From: Ketogulonicigenium vulgare WSH-001 | GTDB taxonomy: Bacteria > Pseudomonadota > Alphaproteobacteria > Rhodobacterales > Rhodobacteraceae | DNA length: 64,000 nt | Reading direction: 5' to 3' | Assembly (NCBI RefSeq): GCF_000223375.1 | Contig: NC_017384.1 | Span: forward strand, 1,986,501 to 2,050,500 | Part shown: positions 34,084 to 44,918 of the stretch, one piece after another | How the letters are laid out: each line of letters begins with the position of its first letter | Numbering within the stretch: position 1 is the first letter of the stretch | Program-made: the position numbers and the translations under genes | The notes under the pieces: model-generated | The model's database searches: none | Told to the model about the DNA's origin: nothing | Seen by the model: the letters and a program-made list of their open reading frames with translations, nothing else

Positions 34084-35922
34084 CTAACCGCGCCTGCCAA
34101 ACAGGCGCTCGATATCGATCAGGCGCAGTTCGACATAGGTGGGGCGGCCGTGATTGCACTGCCCCGAGGCGGGCGTCGCCTCCATCTCGCGCAGCAGGGC
34201 ATTCATTTCTTCGGCGCGCATCCGGCGGCCCGAGCGGATCGAGCCATGACAGGCAACACGCGACAGCACGGCGTCCAAACGCGCGCCCAAAAGGCTGGTC
34301 TGCTCGCTGTCATCCAGCTCGTCCAGAATATCACGCAGCAAAGCGGGGCTATCGACTTCGCCAAGGATGGCGGGCGTCTCGCGCACGGCGACCGATCCGC
34401 CGCCAAAGGGCTCGATCGTCAGGCCAAGGCGCGACAGATCATTCGCCAGTGCCAACAGCCGACCGGCCCCCGCCGCGCCTAGCTCGACAATATCGGGGAT
34501 CAGCAGGGCTTGGGCCGCGACGCCGCTATGCGCCATCTGCTCTTTCAGACGCTCATAGACCAGCCGTTCATGTGCGGCATGTTGATCGACAATCACCATA
34601 CCGCGCGCGGTCTGGGCGATGATGTAGTTTTCATGGATCTGCGCCCGCGCCGCGCCAAGGGGCATATTGTCATCGCCCACCGGGTCGTCGATGCGGGCCG
34701 AGGGCTGCGCGACCTCGGCAAAGCCCTGCGGTGCGGCGGGCGACGATACAGGGCTTTGGGCGAACCAAGCGGTGCGCAGCGCCTGCGGCGAGGGATTGCC
34801 ATAGCCGCCGCCCAGCGGCATCTGATAAGCGCGCGGCGCAAAGGCAGGTTCGGGTTGAAACGCCGCCAGCGTCGCATCCGCCACCGTGGTCGAGGCGCGA
34901 TGCCCCGCCGTCAGCAGCGCATGGCGCACCGCGCTGACCAGCAGCCCGCGCACCAGCGCCGGATCGCGAAAACGCACCTCGGATTTCGCCGGATGCACGT
35001 TCACATCCACCAGTTGCGGATCGCAGCTGACGAACAGCGCCGCCGCCGGATGGCGATCGCGGCTAAGCAGATCGGCATAGGCGCCCTTTAGCGCGCCGAT
35101 CAACAGCTTGTCCCGCACGGGGCGGTTATTGACGAACAGATATTGCGCCACCGCCGCGCCGCGCGAATAGGTGGGCAGCGCGGCATAGCCGGTCATGTGG
35201 AAGCCGTCGCGTTCGGCATCGACACGCACCGCGTTTTCGGCAAATTCGCGGCCCAAGATGGCCGCCAAACGCCCATGCAGCGCATCAAACAGATCGCCGG
35301 TTTCGGCATTGACGCGCAGGACTTGACGATCCTCGCCGCCGCTGGCGTCGCGCAGGGTGAAGGCGACGAACGGCTCGGCCATGGCAAGGCGGCGCATGAC
35401 ATCGGCAACGGCCTGCGCCTCGGCACGATCACTACGCAGGAATTTCAGGCGGGCGGGGGTGGCAAAAAACAGATCGCGCAGCTCGACCACTGTGCCGCCC
35501 GATAGCGCGGCGGGGCGAGTGGGGGTCGTCGCGCCGCCATTCACGGTGATCTGCGCCCCTTCCTCGCCGGCGCGGCGCGAGGTCAGCGACAACCGCCCCA
35601 CTGCACCCAGCGAGGCCAGAGCCTCGCCCCGAAACCCGAATGTATGGATATTCAGCAGATCCGAGCCGTCGATTTTCGACGTCGCATGGCGCGCCAAAGC
35701 CAGCGGCAGTTGCGCAGGCGCGATGCCCCATCCGTCATCAACCACGCGGATCAGCGTGCGCCCACCATCGGCAATCGTCACATCAATCCGGCGCGCGCCC
35801 GCATCCAGCGCATTCTCGACCAGTTCCTTGACGGCCGAGGCGGGGCGCTCGACCACCTCGCCCGCCGCGATGCGGTTGACGATATCCTCGCCCAGTTGCT
35901 GGATGGTGGGCGGTGCGCTCAC
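34084..35922 (-). CDS. mutL: DNA mismatch repair endonuclease MutL
   Basis: 612-residue MutL. N-terminal GHKL ATPase: [40 protein letters not shown] and TFGFRGEAL. The C-terminal dimerisation/endonuclease domain has the metal motif [14 protein letters not shown], plus [12 protein letters not shown] and [10 protein letters not shown], as in nicking MutL of bacteria without MutH. The start is GTG at 35922 and shares GTGA with the stop of the upstream M16 peptidase gene, so translation is coupled. The Pro/Ala-rich linker is about residues 345-420. Confidence 0.95.
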   Translation of the reverse strand: MSAPPTIQQLGEDIVNRIAAGEVVERPASAVKELVENALDAGARRIDVTIADGGRTLIRVVDDGWGIAPAQLPLALARHATSKIDGSDLLNIHTFGFRGEALASLGAVGRLSLTSRRAGEEGAQITVNGGATTPTRPAALSGGTVVELRDLFFATPARLKFLRSDRAEAQAVADVMRRLAMAEPFVAFTLRDASGGEDRQVLRVNAETGDLFDALHGRLAAILGREFAENAVRVDAERDGFHMTGYAALPTYSRGAAVAQYLFVNNRPVRDKLLIGALKGAYADLLSRDRHPAAALFVSCDPQLVDVNVHPAKSEVRFRDPALVRGLLVSAVRHALLTAGHRASTTVADATLAAFQPEPAFAPRAYQMPLGGGYGNPSPQALRTAWFAQSPVSSPAAPQGFAEVAQPSARIDDPVGDDNMPLGAARAQIHENYIIAQTARGMVIVDQHAAHERLVYERLKEQMAHSGVAAQALLIPDIVELGAAGAGRLLALANDLSRLGLTIEPFGGGSVAVRETPAILGEVDSPALLRDILDELDDSEQTSLLGARLDAVLSRVACHGSIRSGRRMRAEEMNALLREMEATPASGQCNHGRPTYVELRLIDIERLFGRRG

Positions 35923-37229
35923 TGGTTCGCGTCCAGCCCGACCGGCTCGCCCACCACCACGAAATGCAGCGCATCAGGGTTCAATATGCGCGAGGCGACC
36001 CGGTTCAGATCCTGCAGCGTCACCGCATTCACCAGATCATTACGGTTCAGCACATAATCCGTTGGCAGGTCGATCATCTGCATTCCCACCATGATCTGAG
36101 CGATATTGGCGTTGCTATCAAAGCGCAGCGGATATTGTCCGGTCAGATAGGTTTTCGCACGATCCAGCTCGGCCTGCGTCACCCATTCGGTCGCAAGGCG
36201 CTGCCATTCGCCGCGCACCAGCTCGATCGCCTCGGCCACCGATTGGTTCGAGGTAGAAAAGCCGCCAACAATCAGTTCGGACAGATCATTCGGCACCAGA
36301 TAAGTGCCAACGCCATAAGTCAGGCCGCGCTTTTCACGCAATTCCTGCATCAGGCGCGATTCAAACCCGCCCGAGCCGAGGATGTGGTTCAGGATATAGG
36401 CGGTGATGTAATCGGGATCGTCGCGGGTGATCCCCTCGTGACCGAAATAGATCGTCGACTGCGGGCCGGGGAACGGCACGACGGTGATCCCGCCAAACGT
36501 CGCCGGCTCGACATGCGGTGGCAGCGCGGGGGCGTTGCTGGGCAGATCGGACAACAGATTGTCCAGCAGGGTGCCGAGTTCCTCGGCCGTGATGTCGCCA
36601 ACAGCCGAGACGTAAAGGCGGTCGCGCGTCACCACATTGCGATGGGCGGCCAGCAGGTCGTCGCGGGTCAGCGCGCTCACCGATTCAATCGTGCCATCCA
36701 GCGCGGTGCCATAGGGGTGATCGCCAAAAGCCTCGGCATTAAAGGTCGATGACGCGATCACATTCGGGCGTTGCGTCTGCGACTGAATGCCAGAGATCAC
36801 CTGCGCGCGCACGCGATCTATCGCATCTTGGTCGAACCGCGGGCTGATCAGCGCCTCGCGCAGCAGGGCAAGAGCCTCGTCGCGATTCTCGGTCAGCACG
36901 CGGGCCGAGACGCCGAAACTGTCGTCCGAGACCGAGAAGGAAAAGCTGGCGGCCAGCTCCTCGCGCGCGGTCTGAAAAGCGACGGCATCGCGTTCGCCCG
37001 CGCCTTCCTCGATCACGGCGGTCATCAGGTTTACTGCGCCGCGCTTGCCGGGCTCGTCCAGATTGGCGCCGCCGCGCACGCGGATTTCCAGCGCAAGAAA
37101 CGGGATCTCGTGCTGTTCGACAAGCCAGGCGTTCACGCCGCCGGGCGATGTGACTTCCTGAATTTCAACCTCGGCCCGCGCGGTCGTGGCAAACAGCGCC
37201 AGGGTTAGCGGAAGGATAAAGCGCAGCAT
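35919..37229 (-). CDS. M16-family peptidase-like protein (non-catalytic partner)
   Basis: 436-residue exported protein, signal peptide ending TTARAE. It has the two-domain M16 fold, but the zinc motif HxxEH is absent; the equivalent helix reads [19 protein letters not shown]. The substrate-binding R/Y motif in the second half is retained ([14 protein letters not shown]). This is the alpha-subunit pattern of bacterial heterodimeric M16 proteases, in which one partner binds and the other cleaves. It is located 1 bp downstream of the catalytic partner gene. Periplasmic. Confidence 0.88.
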   Translation of the reverse strand: MLRFILPLTLALFATTARAEVEIQEVTSPGGVNAWLVEQHEIPFLALEIRVRGGANLDEPGKRGAVNLMTAVIEEGAGERDAVAFQTAREELAASFSFSVSDDSFGVSARVLTENRDEALALLREALISPRFDQDAIDRVRAQVISGIQSQTQRPNVIASSTFNAEAFGDHPYGTALDGTIESVSALTRDDLLAAHRNVVTRDRLYVSAVGDITAEELGTLLDNLLSDLPSNAPALPPHVEPATFGGITVVPFPGPQSTIYFGHEGITRDDPDYITAYILNHILGSGGFESRLMQELREKRGLTYGVGTYLVPNDLSELIVGGFSTSNQSVAEAIELVRGEWQRLATEWVTQAELDRAKTYLTGQYPLRFDSNANIAQIMVGMQMIDLPTDYVLNRNDLVNAVTLQDLNRVASRILNPDALHFVVVGEPVGLDANQ

Positions 37230-37230
37230 T

Positions 37231-38595
37231 TCAGTTCCCCTCGGGCGCAGGCGTTTCAGGTGTCACGAAAAGCGTGACCGAGCGGCGGGCATCCAGCACA
37301 TCGCGGGCGGCCTGCATGATCTCGTCCGCAGTGACAGATTGCAGCACCTCGGGCCAGCTTTGGATATCGCCCACTGACAGCCCCGAGGCCAGCGCCGCGC
37401 CATAGCGGTTCGCCAGATGAAAGACGTCATCGCGGGCATAGATTTCCGAGGCACGCAGCTGCGTGCGGATACGGTCCAGTTGCGACTCATCAACGCCGCG
37501 ATCAAGGAAGCGCTGCAGCGCACCGTCCAGATCCTCCTCGGCCTCGGCCAAAGTGATACCCGGCGCGGGCACCAGCGACAGGCTGAACGTGCTGCTATCG
37601 ACCGCCGCGCCGCCGTAACCGGCATAGACATTCAGCGCGATCGGATTTTCAAAGGCCAAAGCCTGCCCCAGAACCGAGGTAAAGCTGGAGCCGCCCAGAA
37701 TTTCCGCCAGATAGGTCAGCGCAGCAGCTTGCCCCTGCTCACCCGAAATGCGGTTCGGCGCGATATAGGTGCGCGTCAGATAGGGCTGCGCGACGCGGGC
37801 ATCGCTGAAATCCAGATGGCGCGCGGCCAGTTGCGGCGGCTCGGACGGGCGGGTGCGCGGCGGCAGGTTGTCCGATGGCGCGATCGGGCCGTAATATTCC
37901 TCGGCCAAGGCGATCACATCGGCGGGGTTCACATCGCCCGCGATGACAAGGATGGCATTATTGGGCGCATAATACAGATCGTAAAAGGCGCGGATCTCGG
38001 GCAGGTCCAGCCCTTCGATCTCGTGCCGCCAGCCGATCACCGGCAAGCCGTAAGGATGGTTCAGATAGAGCGCAGCGCGGGCCTGTTCCTGCGCCAGCGC
38101 ACCTGCATTGGAATCGGTGCGCTGGTTGCGCTCCTCGAGGATCACATTGCGTTCGGTCGCGATTTCCTCGGGCGTCAGCAGCAGACCGCGCATCCGGCCC
38201 GCTTCCATCTGCATCATCAACGGCAGACGGTCAGCGGCAACGCGCTGGAAATAGGCGGTGTAATCATAGCTGGTAAAGGCGTTATCCTCGCCGCCGTTTT
38301 CAGCGACAGCCGCGGAAAACGCGCCGGAGGCCATCGTATCCGTGCCCTTGAACATCAGATGTTCCAGAAAATGCGCGATGCCGCCTTGACCCTTCGGCTC
38401 GTCCGCAGACCCCACGCGATACCAGATCATCTGGGTGACAACGGGGGCGCGGTGATCCTCGATCACGACGATATCGAGGCCGTTTTCCAGCTGATGCGTG
38501 GTCACGTTATCCTGCGCTAGCGCGATCTGGGGGGAAAGTGCGGCCATTGCCGCCAGTGCTAGGGCAAAGCCCGCTGCAACCACACGATGAACCAT
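37231..38595 (-). CDS. M16-family zinc metallopeptidase (catalytic subunit)
   Basis: 454-residue exported protein, signal peptide ending QIALAQD. Zinc motif HFLEH in GGIAHFLEHLMFKGTDTM, with the distal Glu in TERNVILEERNQR, marks an active M16B (pitrilysin-type) peptidase; NGGEDNAFTSYDYTAYF is also typical. It precedes a non-catalytic M16 homologue and forms a likely periplasmic heterodimer that degrades peptides. The pair lies downstream of lspA and a small lipoprotein gene. Confidence 0.92.
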   Translation of the reverse strand: MVHRVVAAGFALALAAMAALSPQIALAQDNVTTHQLENGLDIVVIEDHRAPVVTQMIWYRVGSADEPKGQGGIAHFLEHLMFKGTDTMASGAFSAAVAENGGEDNAFTSYDYTAYFQRVAADRLPLMMQMEAGRMRGLLLTPEEIATERNVILEERNQRTDSNAGALAQEQARAALYLNHPYGLPVIGWRHEIEGLDLPEIRAFYDLYYAPNNAILVIAGDVNPADVIALAEEYYGPIAPSDNLPPRTRPSEPPQLAARHLDFSDARVAQPYLTRTYIAPNRISGEQGQAAALTYLAEILGGSSFTSVLGQALAFENPIALNVYAGYGGAAVDSSTFSLSLVPAPGITLAEAEEDLDGALQRFLDRGVDESQLDRIRTQLRASEIYARDDVFHLANRYGAALASGLSVGDIQSWPEVLQSVTADEIMQAARDVLDARRSVTLFVTPETPAPEGN

Positions 38596-38731
38596 ATCCC
38601 CGGCCTCCCCAAATCACGTCAAGACTTACAGTAAGCCTTGAACGCGCCTTCGCAAGCCGGGGATACGCGGTCGTGATCACTTGACGTTACGATGGGCGGC
38701 AAAGATCAGCCGCCCAATTCACGCCCCTGGA

Positions 38732-38926
38732 TTATTGGCCGCTATAGGTCGGCACCGGCAGTGTATTCGATGTCGGCGCGCTCAGCGGCGGGTTCGCGGT
38801 ATAGTTCAGCTCACGCTCGGTCAGGGCGCCGGGCTGAAAGGGGGCGATGTCATTGTAACGCGAGCACCCCGCAAAGCTTGCGGTGACCAGCAGGCCAAGG
38901 CCCATGACTAGCAGCGTCTTTTGCAT
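38732..38926 (-). CDS. Small lipoprotein at the DUF3035 position
   Basis: 64 residues: hydrophobic signal (KTLLVMGLGLLVTASFAGC) with lipobox FAGC, then about 43 residues rich in Pro, Ser and Thr (NPPLSAPTSNTLPVPTYSGQ). In Rhodobacterales a DUF3035 lipoprotein of about 150 or more residues is expected between lspA and the M16 pair; this protein resembles only its first part. I checked the other frames after the stop and found no continuation, so it is not a simple frameshift. ATG overlaps the lspA stop by 1 bp (TGATG). A hairpin without T-run (38694-38715) lies downstream. Confidence 0.65.
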   Translation of the reverse strand: MQKTLLVMGLGLLVTASFAGCSRYNDIAPFQPGALTERELNYTANPPLSAPTSNTLPVPTYSGQ

Positions 38927-39483
38927 CACTTGCGCCCTTTATCCTTGGCAACGACTGTCTTGGCCGGTCTTTTACCCGACTGCCCCTGCCCCGTCACCCC
39001 TTGTTTGTCCCCCTGTTTCGGATCACGCGAAGCGCCGCCGGAAAACAGGATTAACCCCGCCGCGCCTGCGAAAATCGCGATATCGGCGACGTTGAACGCA
39101 TAGGGATTATCAAAACCGGGAAAGGACATGTTCAAAAAGTCCGCGACGGCACCATAGATCAGCCGGTCGACGACATTGCCGATGGCACCGCCCACCAAAA
39201 TACCGGCCGAGACGCGCGCGAGGGGTTTTTCATCCCCCCGCCGCATCCACCACAGCACCACGCCAGAGATGACAATGGCCACCGCAATCAGCAGCCATTT
39301 CAGATCCATGCCGTGGAACAGGCCGAAGTTCACGCCCTGATTCCATGCCATCCTGAGGCGCAGATAGGGCGGCCAGATATCAATGCTGCCGTGCCAGATC
39401 AGGTTCATGCGGTGCAGGATCAGGTATTTACTGACCTGATCGACCACAAAGACCCAAAATGCGGACCACAGAACCAACCGCAT
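38926..39483 (-). CDS. lspA: Lipoprotein signal peptidase (signal peptidase II)
   Basis: 185-residue inner-membrane aspartyl peptidase that removes signal peptides from prolipoproteins. Four membrane helices; catalytic Asp motifs GNVVDRLIYGAVADFL and FNVADIAIFAG are intact, as is NQGVNFGLF. An unusual basic, hydrophilic tail of about 35 residues (KQGDKQGVTGQGQSGKRPAK) follows the last helix. It starts 1 bp after purH and overlaps the small lipoprotein gene, whose product is a likely substrate. Confidence 0.95.
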   Translation of the reverse strand: MRLVLWSAFWVFVVDQVSKYLILHRMNLIWHGSIDIWPPYLRLRMAWNQGVNFGLFHGMDLKWLLIAVAIVISGVVLWWMRRGDEKPLARVSAGILVGGAIGNVVDRLIYGAVADFLNMSFPGFDNPYAFNVADIAIFAGAAGLILFSGGASRDPKQGDKQGVTGQGQSGKRPAKTVVAKDKGRK

Positions 39484-39484
39484 C

Positions 39485-41074
39485 TTAGTGCCGGAAATGC
39501 CGCATGCCGGTCAGCACCATCGCAAGACCCGCCTCATCCGCCGCCGTGATCACATCGGCGTCGCGCATCGAACCGCCCGGCTGCACCACAGCCACCGCGC
39601 CCGCCGCCGCTGCGGCCAGCAGGCCGTCAGCAAAGGGGAAGAACGCATCGGATGCAACGACCGCGCCCTTGGCGGGGGATTCGGGCAGGCCCAAAGCCTC
39701 GGCCATATCCTCGGCCTTGCGGGCTGCAATGCGCGAGCTGTCGACGCGGCTCATCTGGCCTGCGCCAATGCCGACGGTCGCTTGGTCTTTTACATAGACG
39801 ATGGCGTTGGATTTCACATGTTTGGCGACAGTCCATGCGAACAGCAGATCCGCCAATTGCGCATCCGAAGGCGCAGCCTTGGTCACGACCTGCAGATCGG
39901 CGATGTCGATATGACCGACGTCTTTGTCCTGCACCAACATGCCGCCCGCCACTTGGCGATAGGCCAGTTGCGGCGCTTGCGGGTTGGGCAGGCCGTCCGT
40001 CACCAACAGGCGCAGGTTCTTTTTGGCGGCAAAGATGGCGCGGGCCTCATCCGACGCGCCGGGCGCGATGACGACTTCGGTAAAAATCTTGACGATTTCC
40101 TCGGCGGTGGCGGCGTCCAGCGGCTGGTTCAGCGCGACAATCCCGCCAAAGGCCGAGGTGCGGTCGCAATCATAGGCCTTTGTATAGGCCTCGGCCAGCG
40201 TCGCACCGCGCGCCACGCCGCAGGGGTTCGCATGTTTGATAATCGCAACAGCAGGGCCGGATGCGGGATCAAACTCGGCCACCAGTTCGAACGCGGCGTC
40301 GGTGTCGTTGATATTGTTATAGGACAGCTCTTTGCCCTGCAGCTGCTGCGCGGTCGCCACACCCGGACGGTTCGAGCCATCGAGGTAAAAGGCAGCCGAT
40401 TGGTGCGGATTCTCGCCATAGCGCAGGGTCTGGGCAATCTCGCCGGCAAAGCTGCGGCGGCGGGGGGCCGCCTCGCCAATCGCGCCAGCCATCCAGGTCG
40501 AGACAGCGGTGTCATAGGCGGCGGTGCGGGCATAGGCGGTCTGGGCCAGACGCTGACGGAACGCCAGCGAGGTTTCGCCCGCGTTCCCCTCCAGCTCGGC
40601 CAGCAGGGCATCGTAATCGGCGACATCAACGACGACATTGACGAAAGCATGGTTTTTCGCGGCGGCGCGGATCATGGCGGGGCCGCCGATGTCGATATTC
40701 TCGATCACCTCGTCATAATCGGCACCGCGCGCGACGGTGGCCTCGAACGGGTAAAGGTTCACGACCAACAGGTCGATCGGGCTGATCCCATGCTGTTCCA
40801 TCGCGCCCTGATGTTCGGCATTGTCGCGCAGGGCCAGCAGGCCGCCATGCACCATCGGGTGCAGGGTTTTCACGCGGCCGTCCATCATCTCGGGAAAGCC
40901 GGTGATTTCGGCGACGTCTTTCACGGGCAGACCCGCCGCGCGGATCGCGGCTGCGGTGCCGCCGGTGGACAACAGTTCAACGCCGCGCGCCTCTAGCGCA
41001 CGGGCAAGGTCGATCAGGCCGGTTTTATCCGATACCGACAGCAGCGCACGGCGCAAAGGTTGAATATCCGTCAT
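39485..41074 (-). CDS. purH: Bifunctional AICAR transformylase/IMP cyclohydrolase PurH
   Basis: 529-residue enzyme for the last two steps of IMP synthesis. The N-terminal IMP cyclohydrolase ([46 protein letters not shown]) is followed by the AICAR formyltransferase domain, with the catalytic KHANPCGVA and the end segment [18 protein letters not shown] 41074 follows GGGGAC; ATG 41086 is a less likely alternative. It lies between a heparinase-like gene (11 bp upstream) and lspA. Confidence 0.95.
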   Translation of the reverse strand: MTDIQPLRRALLSVSDKTGLIDLARALEARGVELLSTGGTAAAIRAAGLPVKDVAEITGFPEMMDGRVKTLHPMVHGGLLALRDNAEHQGAMEQHGISPIDLLVVNLYPFEATVARGADYDEVIENIDIGGPAMIRAAAKNHAFVNVVVDVADYDALLAELEGNAGETSLAFRQRLAQTAYARTAAYDTAVSTWMAGAIGEAAPRRRSFAGEIAQTLRYGENPHQSAAFYLDGSNRPGVATAQQLQGKELSYNNINDTDAAFELVAEFDPASGPAVAIIKHANPCGVARGATLAEAYTKAYDCDRTSAFGGIVALNQPLDAATAEEIVKIFTEVVIAPGASDEARAIFAAKKNLRLLVTDGLPNPQAPQLAYRQVAGGMLVQDKDVGHIDIADLQVVTKAAPSDAQLADLLFAWTVAKHVKSNAIVYVKDQATVGIGAGQMSRVDSSRIAARKAEDMAEALGLPESPAKGAVVASDAFFPFADGLLAAAAAGAVAVVQPGGSMRDADVITAADEAGLAMVLTGMRHFRH

Positions 41075-41085
41075 CATAGTCCCCA

Positions 41086-42687
41086 TTAGCCAGTCGCGCG
41101 GCCCAATGCCCAGCGCATGCGCGTCGCATAGGACATTGCGCGCCCCATTAAAACCACCTGTTGCGTACTGCGCGGGCTTGCCACACCATTTTCAACATAG
41201 ACCGAGGGCTCGACCGTCATCCGCGCCTGCCCATCATGCGACAGCGCCCAAACCTCGCCACTTTTCAGTACAAGGTTCAGCACCAGCGGGTCGTCCTGCG
41301 GCACGACGGTCACATCGGGATGCAGGTGAAAGCGCAAGGCAAAGTCAACGCCGCGTCCGCCCGACAGCACCAGCGCGCGGTCGAACCGGGCCTGATCAGC
41401 GGCATCGATGGTCATCAGCATTTCCTCGGCCATGACCACGCGACCGGCGATATCGACGTCGATCTGGCGGGCATGCACAAGCCCATGGGCCGCGCGCCAA
41501 CCATCGTGCCCCAGCTCTAGCCGCGTGCCGCCGTCCATCGGGGTGCGGGCATACATGACCTCGGCCGGTTTCGCGCCGCCCTCGAGCACAAGGGTCGAAT
41601 GGCTGGCCGCGCCGCGCCCGGCCTGCCGCCAATCGGTGCCAAAGGGCGATCCATCGCCACAAGACGTGACCAGCAGCCGCCGCCCGACAGAAATTTCAAT
41701 CGCCGTGGCCGAGGCATGCCCCCCCGCAGGTGCGGGCGCCGCATCGGCGATCAGCACCAACCGCCCCGCAGAGATGCGGGCAAATCCCATATGCAGCCGC
41801 GCCCCTGCCGGCGCACGCACGCCAGCCTGCGCCAGCGCCGCATCCAGCGCCACCGGATTGCCGCCATTGCTGCCTTGCAACCGCGCCAGCGTCCCATCGC
41901 CGTGCCGCAGGCCCCGCAACAACGGTGCCATCACCTCGATCACGTTTTGCAATGCGGGCGGCATGGCCTGTCCGGTCGCATGCAGCCGGACCGCAACACC
42001 CACGATATCGCAAAACAGCACAGCGGCCTCGGCGGGGTTGCGCGAGGCGATCTGCCCCTCGCGCCCCACAACATCCGACAGCGCGCGCAAAAATGCGGCC
42101 TCGGCCTTTGGCCGCAGGCGCGACAACCCGTCCAGCGCCAGCAGCGCGGCATTCAGTCCCGCCAGCGTGCTGACGCGCCCCTGCCCGACCGGGACGAACT
42201 GCCATGCACGGGCCAGATAGATCGTTTGCCGCGCAAGGCTTTGCATGAAGTTGCGCTGTGCGGGCCCTTGCATGCCTTGCAGCAGGAACTCGGCATGGTG
42301 CAGCCAGTTCATCAGCCGCCGCGCGGTCGATTGCGGTGTCCAGCCCTCGCCCCGACCAAAGCGCGCGATCCAGTCCCAGACCCAGGCCTGCGCACGGGCG
42401 CGGGCCTTTTGATCGCCAAGGGCGGCCAGATCATTCAGCCAGTCGCATTCCTGCAATGCCGCGCCATAGAGCTTGTTATGCCAGATGGATGCGCCCAGCA
42501 CCTCGACCAAGCGGCCGTCCAGCACGAATTTACCGTCCAGAATCTGCCGTCCGCGATCTGCCTCGCCCATGGTGGCGGGTTCGGGAAACGCGGCAAAGCT
42601 TGGCACCTTGCGGCCCCGCCCAGCGCGGCGCGCGTAAAAGCGGTTCAGGAAGGCCTCTCGGGCGGTCCAATCGGGAATGGCGGTCAC
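41086..42687 (-). CDS. Heparinase II/III-like protein
   Basis: 533-residue protein. The N-terminal part is an all-alpha toroid ([36 protein letters not shown]). From about residue 300 it has the heparinase II/III beta-sandwich ([58 protein letters not shown]). The family includes alginate and glycosaminoglycan lyases, but no signal peptide is visible here. In Rhodobacterales this gene sits between rsmB and purH; its role is unclear. Start is GTG 42687 with GAGG 9 nt upstream. I infer polysaccharide binding or lysis only from family membership. Confidence 0.83.
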   Translation of the reverse strand: MTAIPDWTAREAFLNRFYARRAGRGRKVPSFAAFPEPATMGEADRGRQILDGKFVLDGRLVEVLGASIWHNKLYGAALQECDWLNDLAALGDQKARARAQAWVWDWIARFGRGEGWTPQSTARRLMNWLHHAEFLLQGMQGPAQRNFMQSLARQTIYLARAWQFVPVGQGRVSTLAGLNAALLALDGLSRLRPKAEAAFLRALSDVVGREGQIASRNPAEAAVLFCDIVGVAVRLHATGQAMPPALQNVIEVMAPLLRGLRHGDGTLARLQGSNGGNPVALDAALAQAGVRAPAGARLHMGFARISAGRLVLIADAAPAPAGGHASATAIEISVGRRLLVTSCGDGSPFGTDWRQAGRGAASHSTLVLEGGAKPAEVMYARTPMDGGTRLELGHDGWRAAHGLVHARQIDVDIAGRVVMAEEMLMTIDAADQARFDRALVLSGGRGVDFALRFHLHPDVTVVPQDDPLVLNLVLKSGEVWALSHDGQARMTVEPSVYVENGVASPRSTQQVVLMGRAMSYATRMRWALGRATG

Positions 42688-42792
42688 GCGGGCGGCCTCG
42701 TCTGCCGGCTGCCTACGCAGCCGCTAATCGGGATTCGGAACGACAATACTGTCAGGGCCAAGGGCTGTCACGCCCGCCCCGCCGCAATTGTG

Positions 42793-44046
42793 CTAGGGCG
42801 CGCACAGCACCGCCATATAGAAACCGTCCATGCCGCCAAGGCTGGGCCAATAATCGGGCCGCAGACGCACACCGCCCTCGGGGCTGATCCAGTCTGCCTC
42901 GATTTCGGGCAGTTCGGGCGGGATGACGCGCAGACCGGGATGGCGGGCCAGCGCCTCCTCAACCTGCACCTCGCCCTCATCGGGCAGTAGCGAGCAGGTG
43001 CAGAACAACAGGCGGCCGCCGGGGTTCAGCAAGCGCAGTGCGTGGTCGATCATCTGGGCCTGAAGCGCGATCAGGCTGCCAATCTCGGCCCCGTCGCGGG
43101 CAAAGGGCAGATCGGGATGGCGGCGGATGGTGCCGGTGGCGGAACAAGGCGCATCCAGCACGATGACATCCCAACCGGTGGTGGTGAATTCCAGCGCATC
43201 GCCCTGCACAATGGTCGCATTCAGATTGGTGCGGGCCAGATTCTCGGCGACGCGCTGCAGGCGGTTGGCGGACAGATCGAGGGCCGTCACCTCGGCCCCT
43301 GCGCTGGCAAGCTGCATTGTCTTGCCACCGGGGGCGGCACAAATGTCCAGCGCGCGCTGGCCGCGCAGATCGCCCAGCAACCGCACCGGCAGTGCGGCCG
43401 CGGCATCTTGCACCCACCACGCCCCCTCGGCAAAGCCCGGCAAGGTGCTGACCATGCCATGCCCGTCCAGCCGCACTGACCCCGTCGGCAACACCAGACC
43501 GCCAAGGCGCGCTGCCCAATCAGCCGTATCGCGCGGAATCGTCAGATCAAGGGGCGCGCCGCGAAAATGCGCGCGCTCGATGGCGTTGATCGCGCTATTA
43601 CCCCAGGCCTCGCGCAACGGCTCGCGCAGCCAGTCGGGCAGTTGTGGCAGCGCCAGCTTGCCCCATTGCTGCGGCAGATCCGCGCCCTTGCGCAGCACGG
43701 CATTGGCAAGCGCCGCGAAATTCGCGGTGCGTTTGCCATCGGCCAGCAGCGTCACGATATCATTCACCACGCCGTGCGGGGCCGCGCCTTCGGCAATCTC
43801 AACCACACCGAGGCGCAGGGCGTTTTGCACCTGCACGGGCGGGCGTTTTTTCAGATGTGGTTTCAACCAGCGATCCGCGCGGCTGGCGGCACGCAGCACC
43901 GAGGTCGCCAGCCGCTGCGCACGGGCGCGATCCGGCGGCGAGAGCGGATCAAAGATCGCGGTGCATTCACTGAGTAGCCTGTGGTCCACAGTCACCGCAT
44001 TCAGCAAGTTCAGGGCTGCACGGCGGGGGATCAGGCTATCGCTCAT
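42793..44046 (-). CDS. rsmB: 16S rRNA (cytosine-C5)-methyltransferase RsmB-like
   Basis: 417-residue RsmB/NOP-family enzyme. The N-terminal NusB-like RNA-binding domain (about 5-130: AALNLLNAVTVDHRLLSE, LGVVEIAEGAAPHGVVNDIV) precedes a Rossmann methyltransferase domain with SAM motif ICAAPGGKTMQLA, DLSANRLQRVAEN, the motif IV cysteine DAPCSATGTIRRHPD and the catalytic cysteine region FCTCSLLPDEGE. It methylates C967 of 16S rRNA with SAM. First gene of the rsmB/heparinase-like/purH/lspA block; divergent from the SdhAF4-type gene. Confidence 0.92.
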   Translation of the reverse strand: MSDSLIPRRAALNLLNAVTVDHRLLSECTAIFDPLSPPDRARAQRLATSVLRAASRADRWLKPHLKKRPPVQVQNALRLGVVEIAEGAAPHGVVNDIVTLLADGKRTANFAALANAVLRKGADLPQQWGKLALPQLPDWLREPLREAWGNSAINAIERAHFRGAPLDLTIPRDTADWAARLGGLVLPTGSVRLDGHGMVSTLPGFAEGAWWVQDAAAALPVRLLGDLRGQRALDICAAPGGKTMQLASAGAEVTALDLSANRLQRVAENLARTNLNATIVQGDALEFTTTGWDVIVLDAPCSATGTIRRHPDLPFARDGAEIGSLIALQAQMIDHALRLLNPGGRLLFCTCSLLPDEGEVQVEEALARHPGLRVIPPELPEIEADWISPEGGVRLRPDYWPSLGGMDGFYMAVLCAP

Positions 44047-44120
44047 GGGGTCTCGGATGGGTTGTTGCGGATGTTATCGGGCGTATAACAGCATATAGCA
44101 GATAACCGAAAGGTCGCGAG

Positions 44121-44300
44121 ATGGCTGATACCACGGAATTGCCTGAAGCCGCCAAGCGCGCCTTGGCCGAGGCTGCCGCACGCCGCAAGGCGCTGGACGA
44201 GGCCGCCGCCGCAATGGCCCCCGAACTTGGGGGCCGCGACGGGCTAGAGCCGGTGCGCTATGGCGATTGGGAAAAGAAAGGGCTGGCCATAGATTTCTAG
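44121..44300 (+). CDS. DUF1674 protein, succinate dehydrogenase assembly factor 4-like
   Basis: 59-residue protein. The N-terminal half is Ala/Glu/Lys-rich and helical (AKRALAEAAARRKALDEA). The C-terminal half is the conserved DUF1674/SdhAF4 block GGRDGLEPVRYGDWEKKGLAIDF (quoted across two segments: GGRDGLEPVRYGDW and EKKGLAIDF). The mitochondrial homologue Sdh8/SDHAF4 helps assemble flavinylated SdhA. Divergent from rsmB, 74 bp apart. Confidence 0.92.
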   Translation: MADTTELPEAAKRALAEAAARRKALDEAAAAMAPELGGRDGLEPVRYGDWEKKGLAIDF

Positions 44301-44327
44301 GCCAACCCCCTTGGGAAAAAACGATTT

Positions 44328-44918
44328 TTACCCCGCGACAAAGGCCCTGACGGCGTCCCCTTCGCGGGCAGAGATTTCGTGCCCGCCCTCGTGCCAGAAC
44401 AGATGCAGATCCGCGCCGCACTGGGTGTAATATTGCGCAAGGCTGGCGGTCCTTTCGCGCGGACAGATCATGTCGGTTTTACCGGCCGTGATCAGCACGC
44501 GCCGCCCCGTGAAATCGCGCGCAGGCGGAGTGAACGGGATCAGCGGGTGCAGCAAGATCAGATCGTCGATCAGATCGGGCCGCTGAAACGATAGCGCCGC
44601 CAAGATATTGGCACCATTGGAATAGCCCAGCGCCGAGATGCGTGTCGCCTCTGTCTGGGCGCGCTCGTCGTCGATGAACGCGCCCAGCTTATCCGTCGCA
44701 CGCGCCAGATCATCCATGTCATAGCGCCCCTCGGACAGACGCTTGAAATAGCGCAAGGCCCCCGATTCCGAGACATCGCCGCGTGGCGAGGTGATATGCG
44801 CGCCGGGCAGCAGGCGCTGGCCAAAGGCGTGGAACTGTTCCTCGGTGCCGCCGGTGCCATGCAGGGTCAGCAGCAGGCGGGGTTCATCCCCCGCACTGCG
44901 CAAAGCGTGATAGGTCAT
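44328..44918 (-). CDS. Carboxylesterase/phospholipase-type alpha/beta hydrolase (MhqD-like)
   Basis: 196-residue hydrolase. Oxyanion region TLHGTGGTEEQFHAFGQ, nucleophile Ser in LGYSNGANILAALS, Asp in ITAGKTDMICP and His in WHEGGHEISAREGD form the triad. It follows directly (0 bp) the ring-cleaving dioxygenase gene, the same pairing as B. subtilis MhqO/MhqD, which handles quinone-like electrophiles. Cytoplasmic, no signal peptide. Substrate inferred only from that pairing. Confidence 0.85.
   Translation of the reverse strand: MTYHALRSAGDEPRLLLTLHGTGGTEEQFHAFGQRLLPGAHITSPRGDVSESGALRYFKRLSEGRYDMDDLARATDKLGAFIDDERAQTEATRISALGYSNGANILAALSFQRPDLIDDLILLHPLIPFTPPARDFTGRRVLITAGKTDMICPRERTASLAQYYTQCGADLHLFWHEGGHEISAREGDAVRAFVAG

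Noticed and set aside
39488..40996. 502-codon plus-strand open frame opposite purH
   Set aside because: Composition typical of an antisense shadow; purH is unambiguous.
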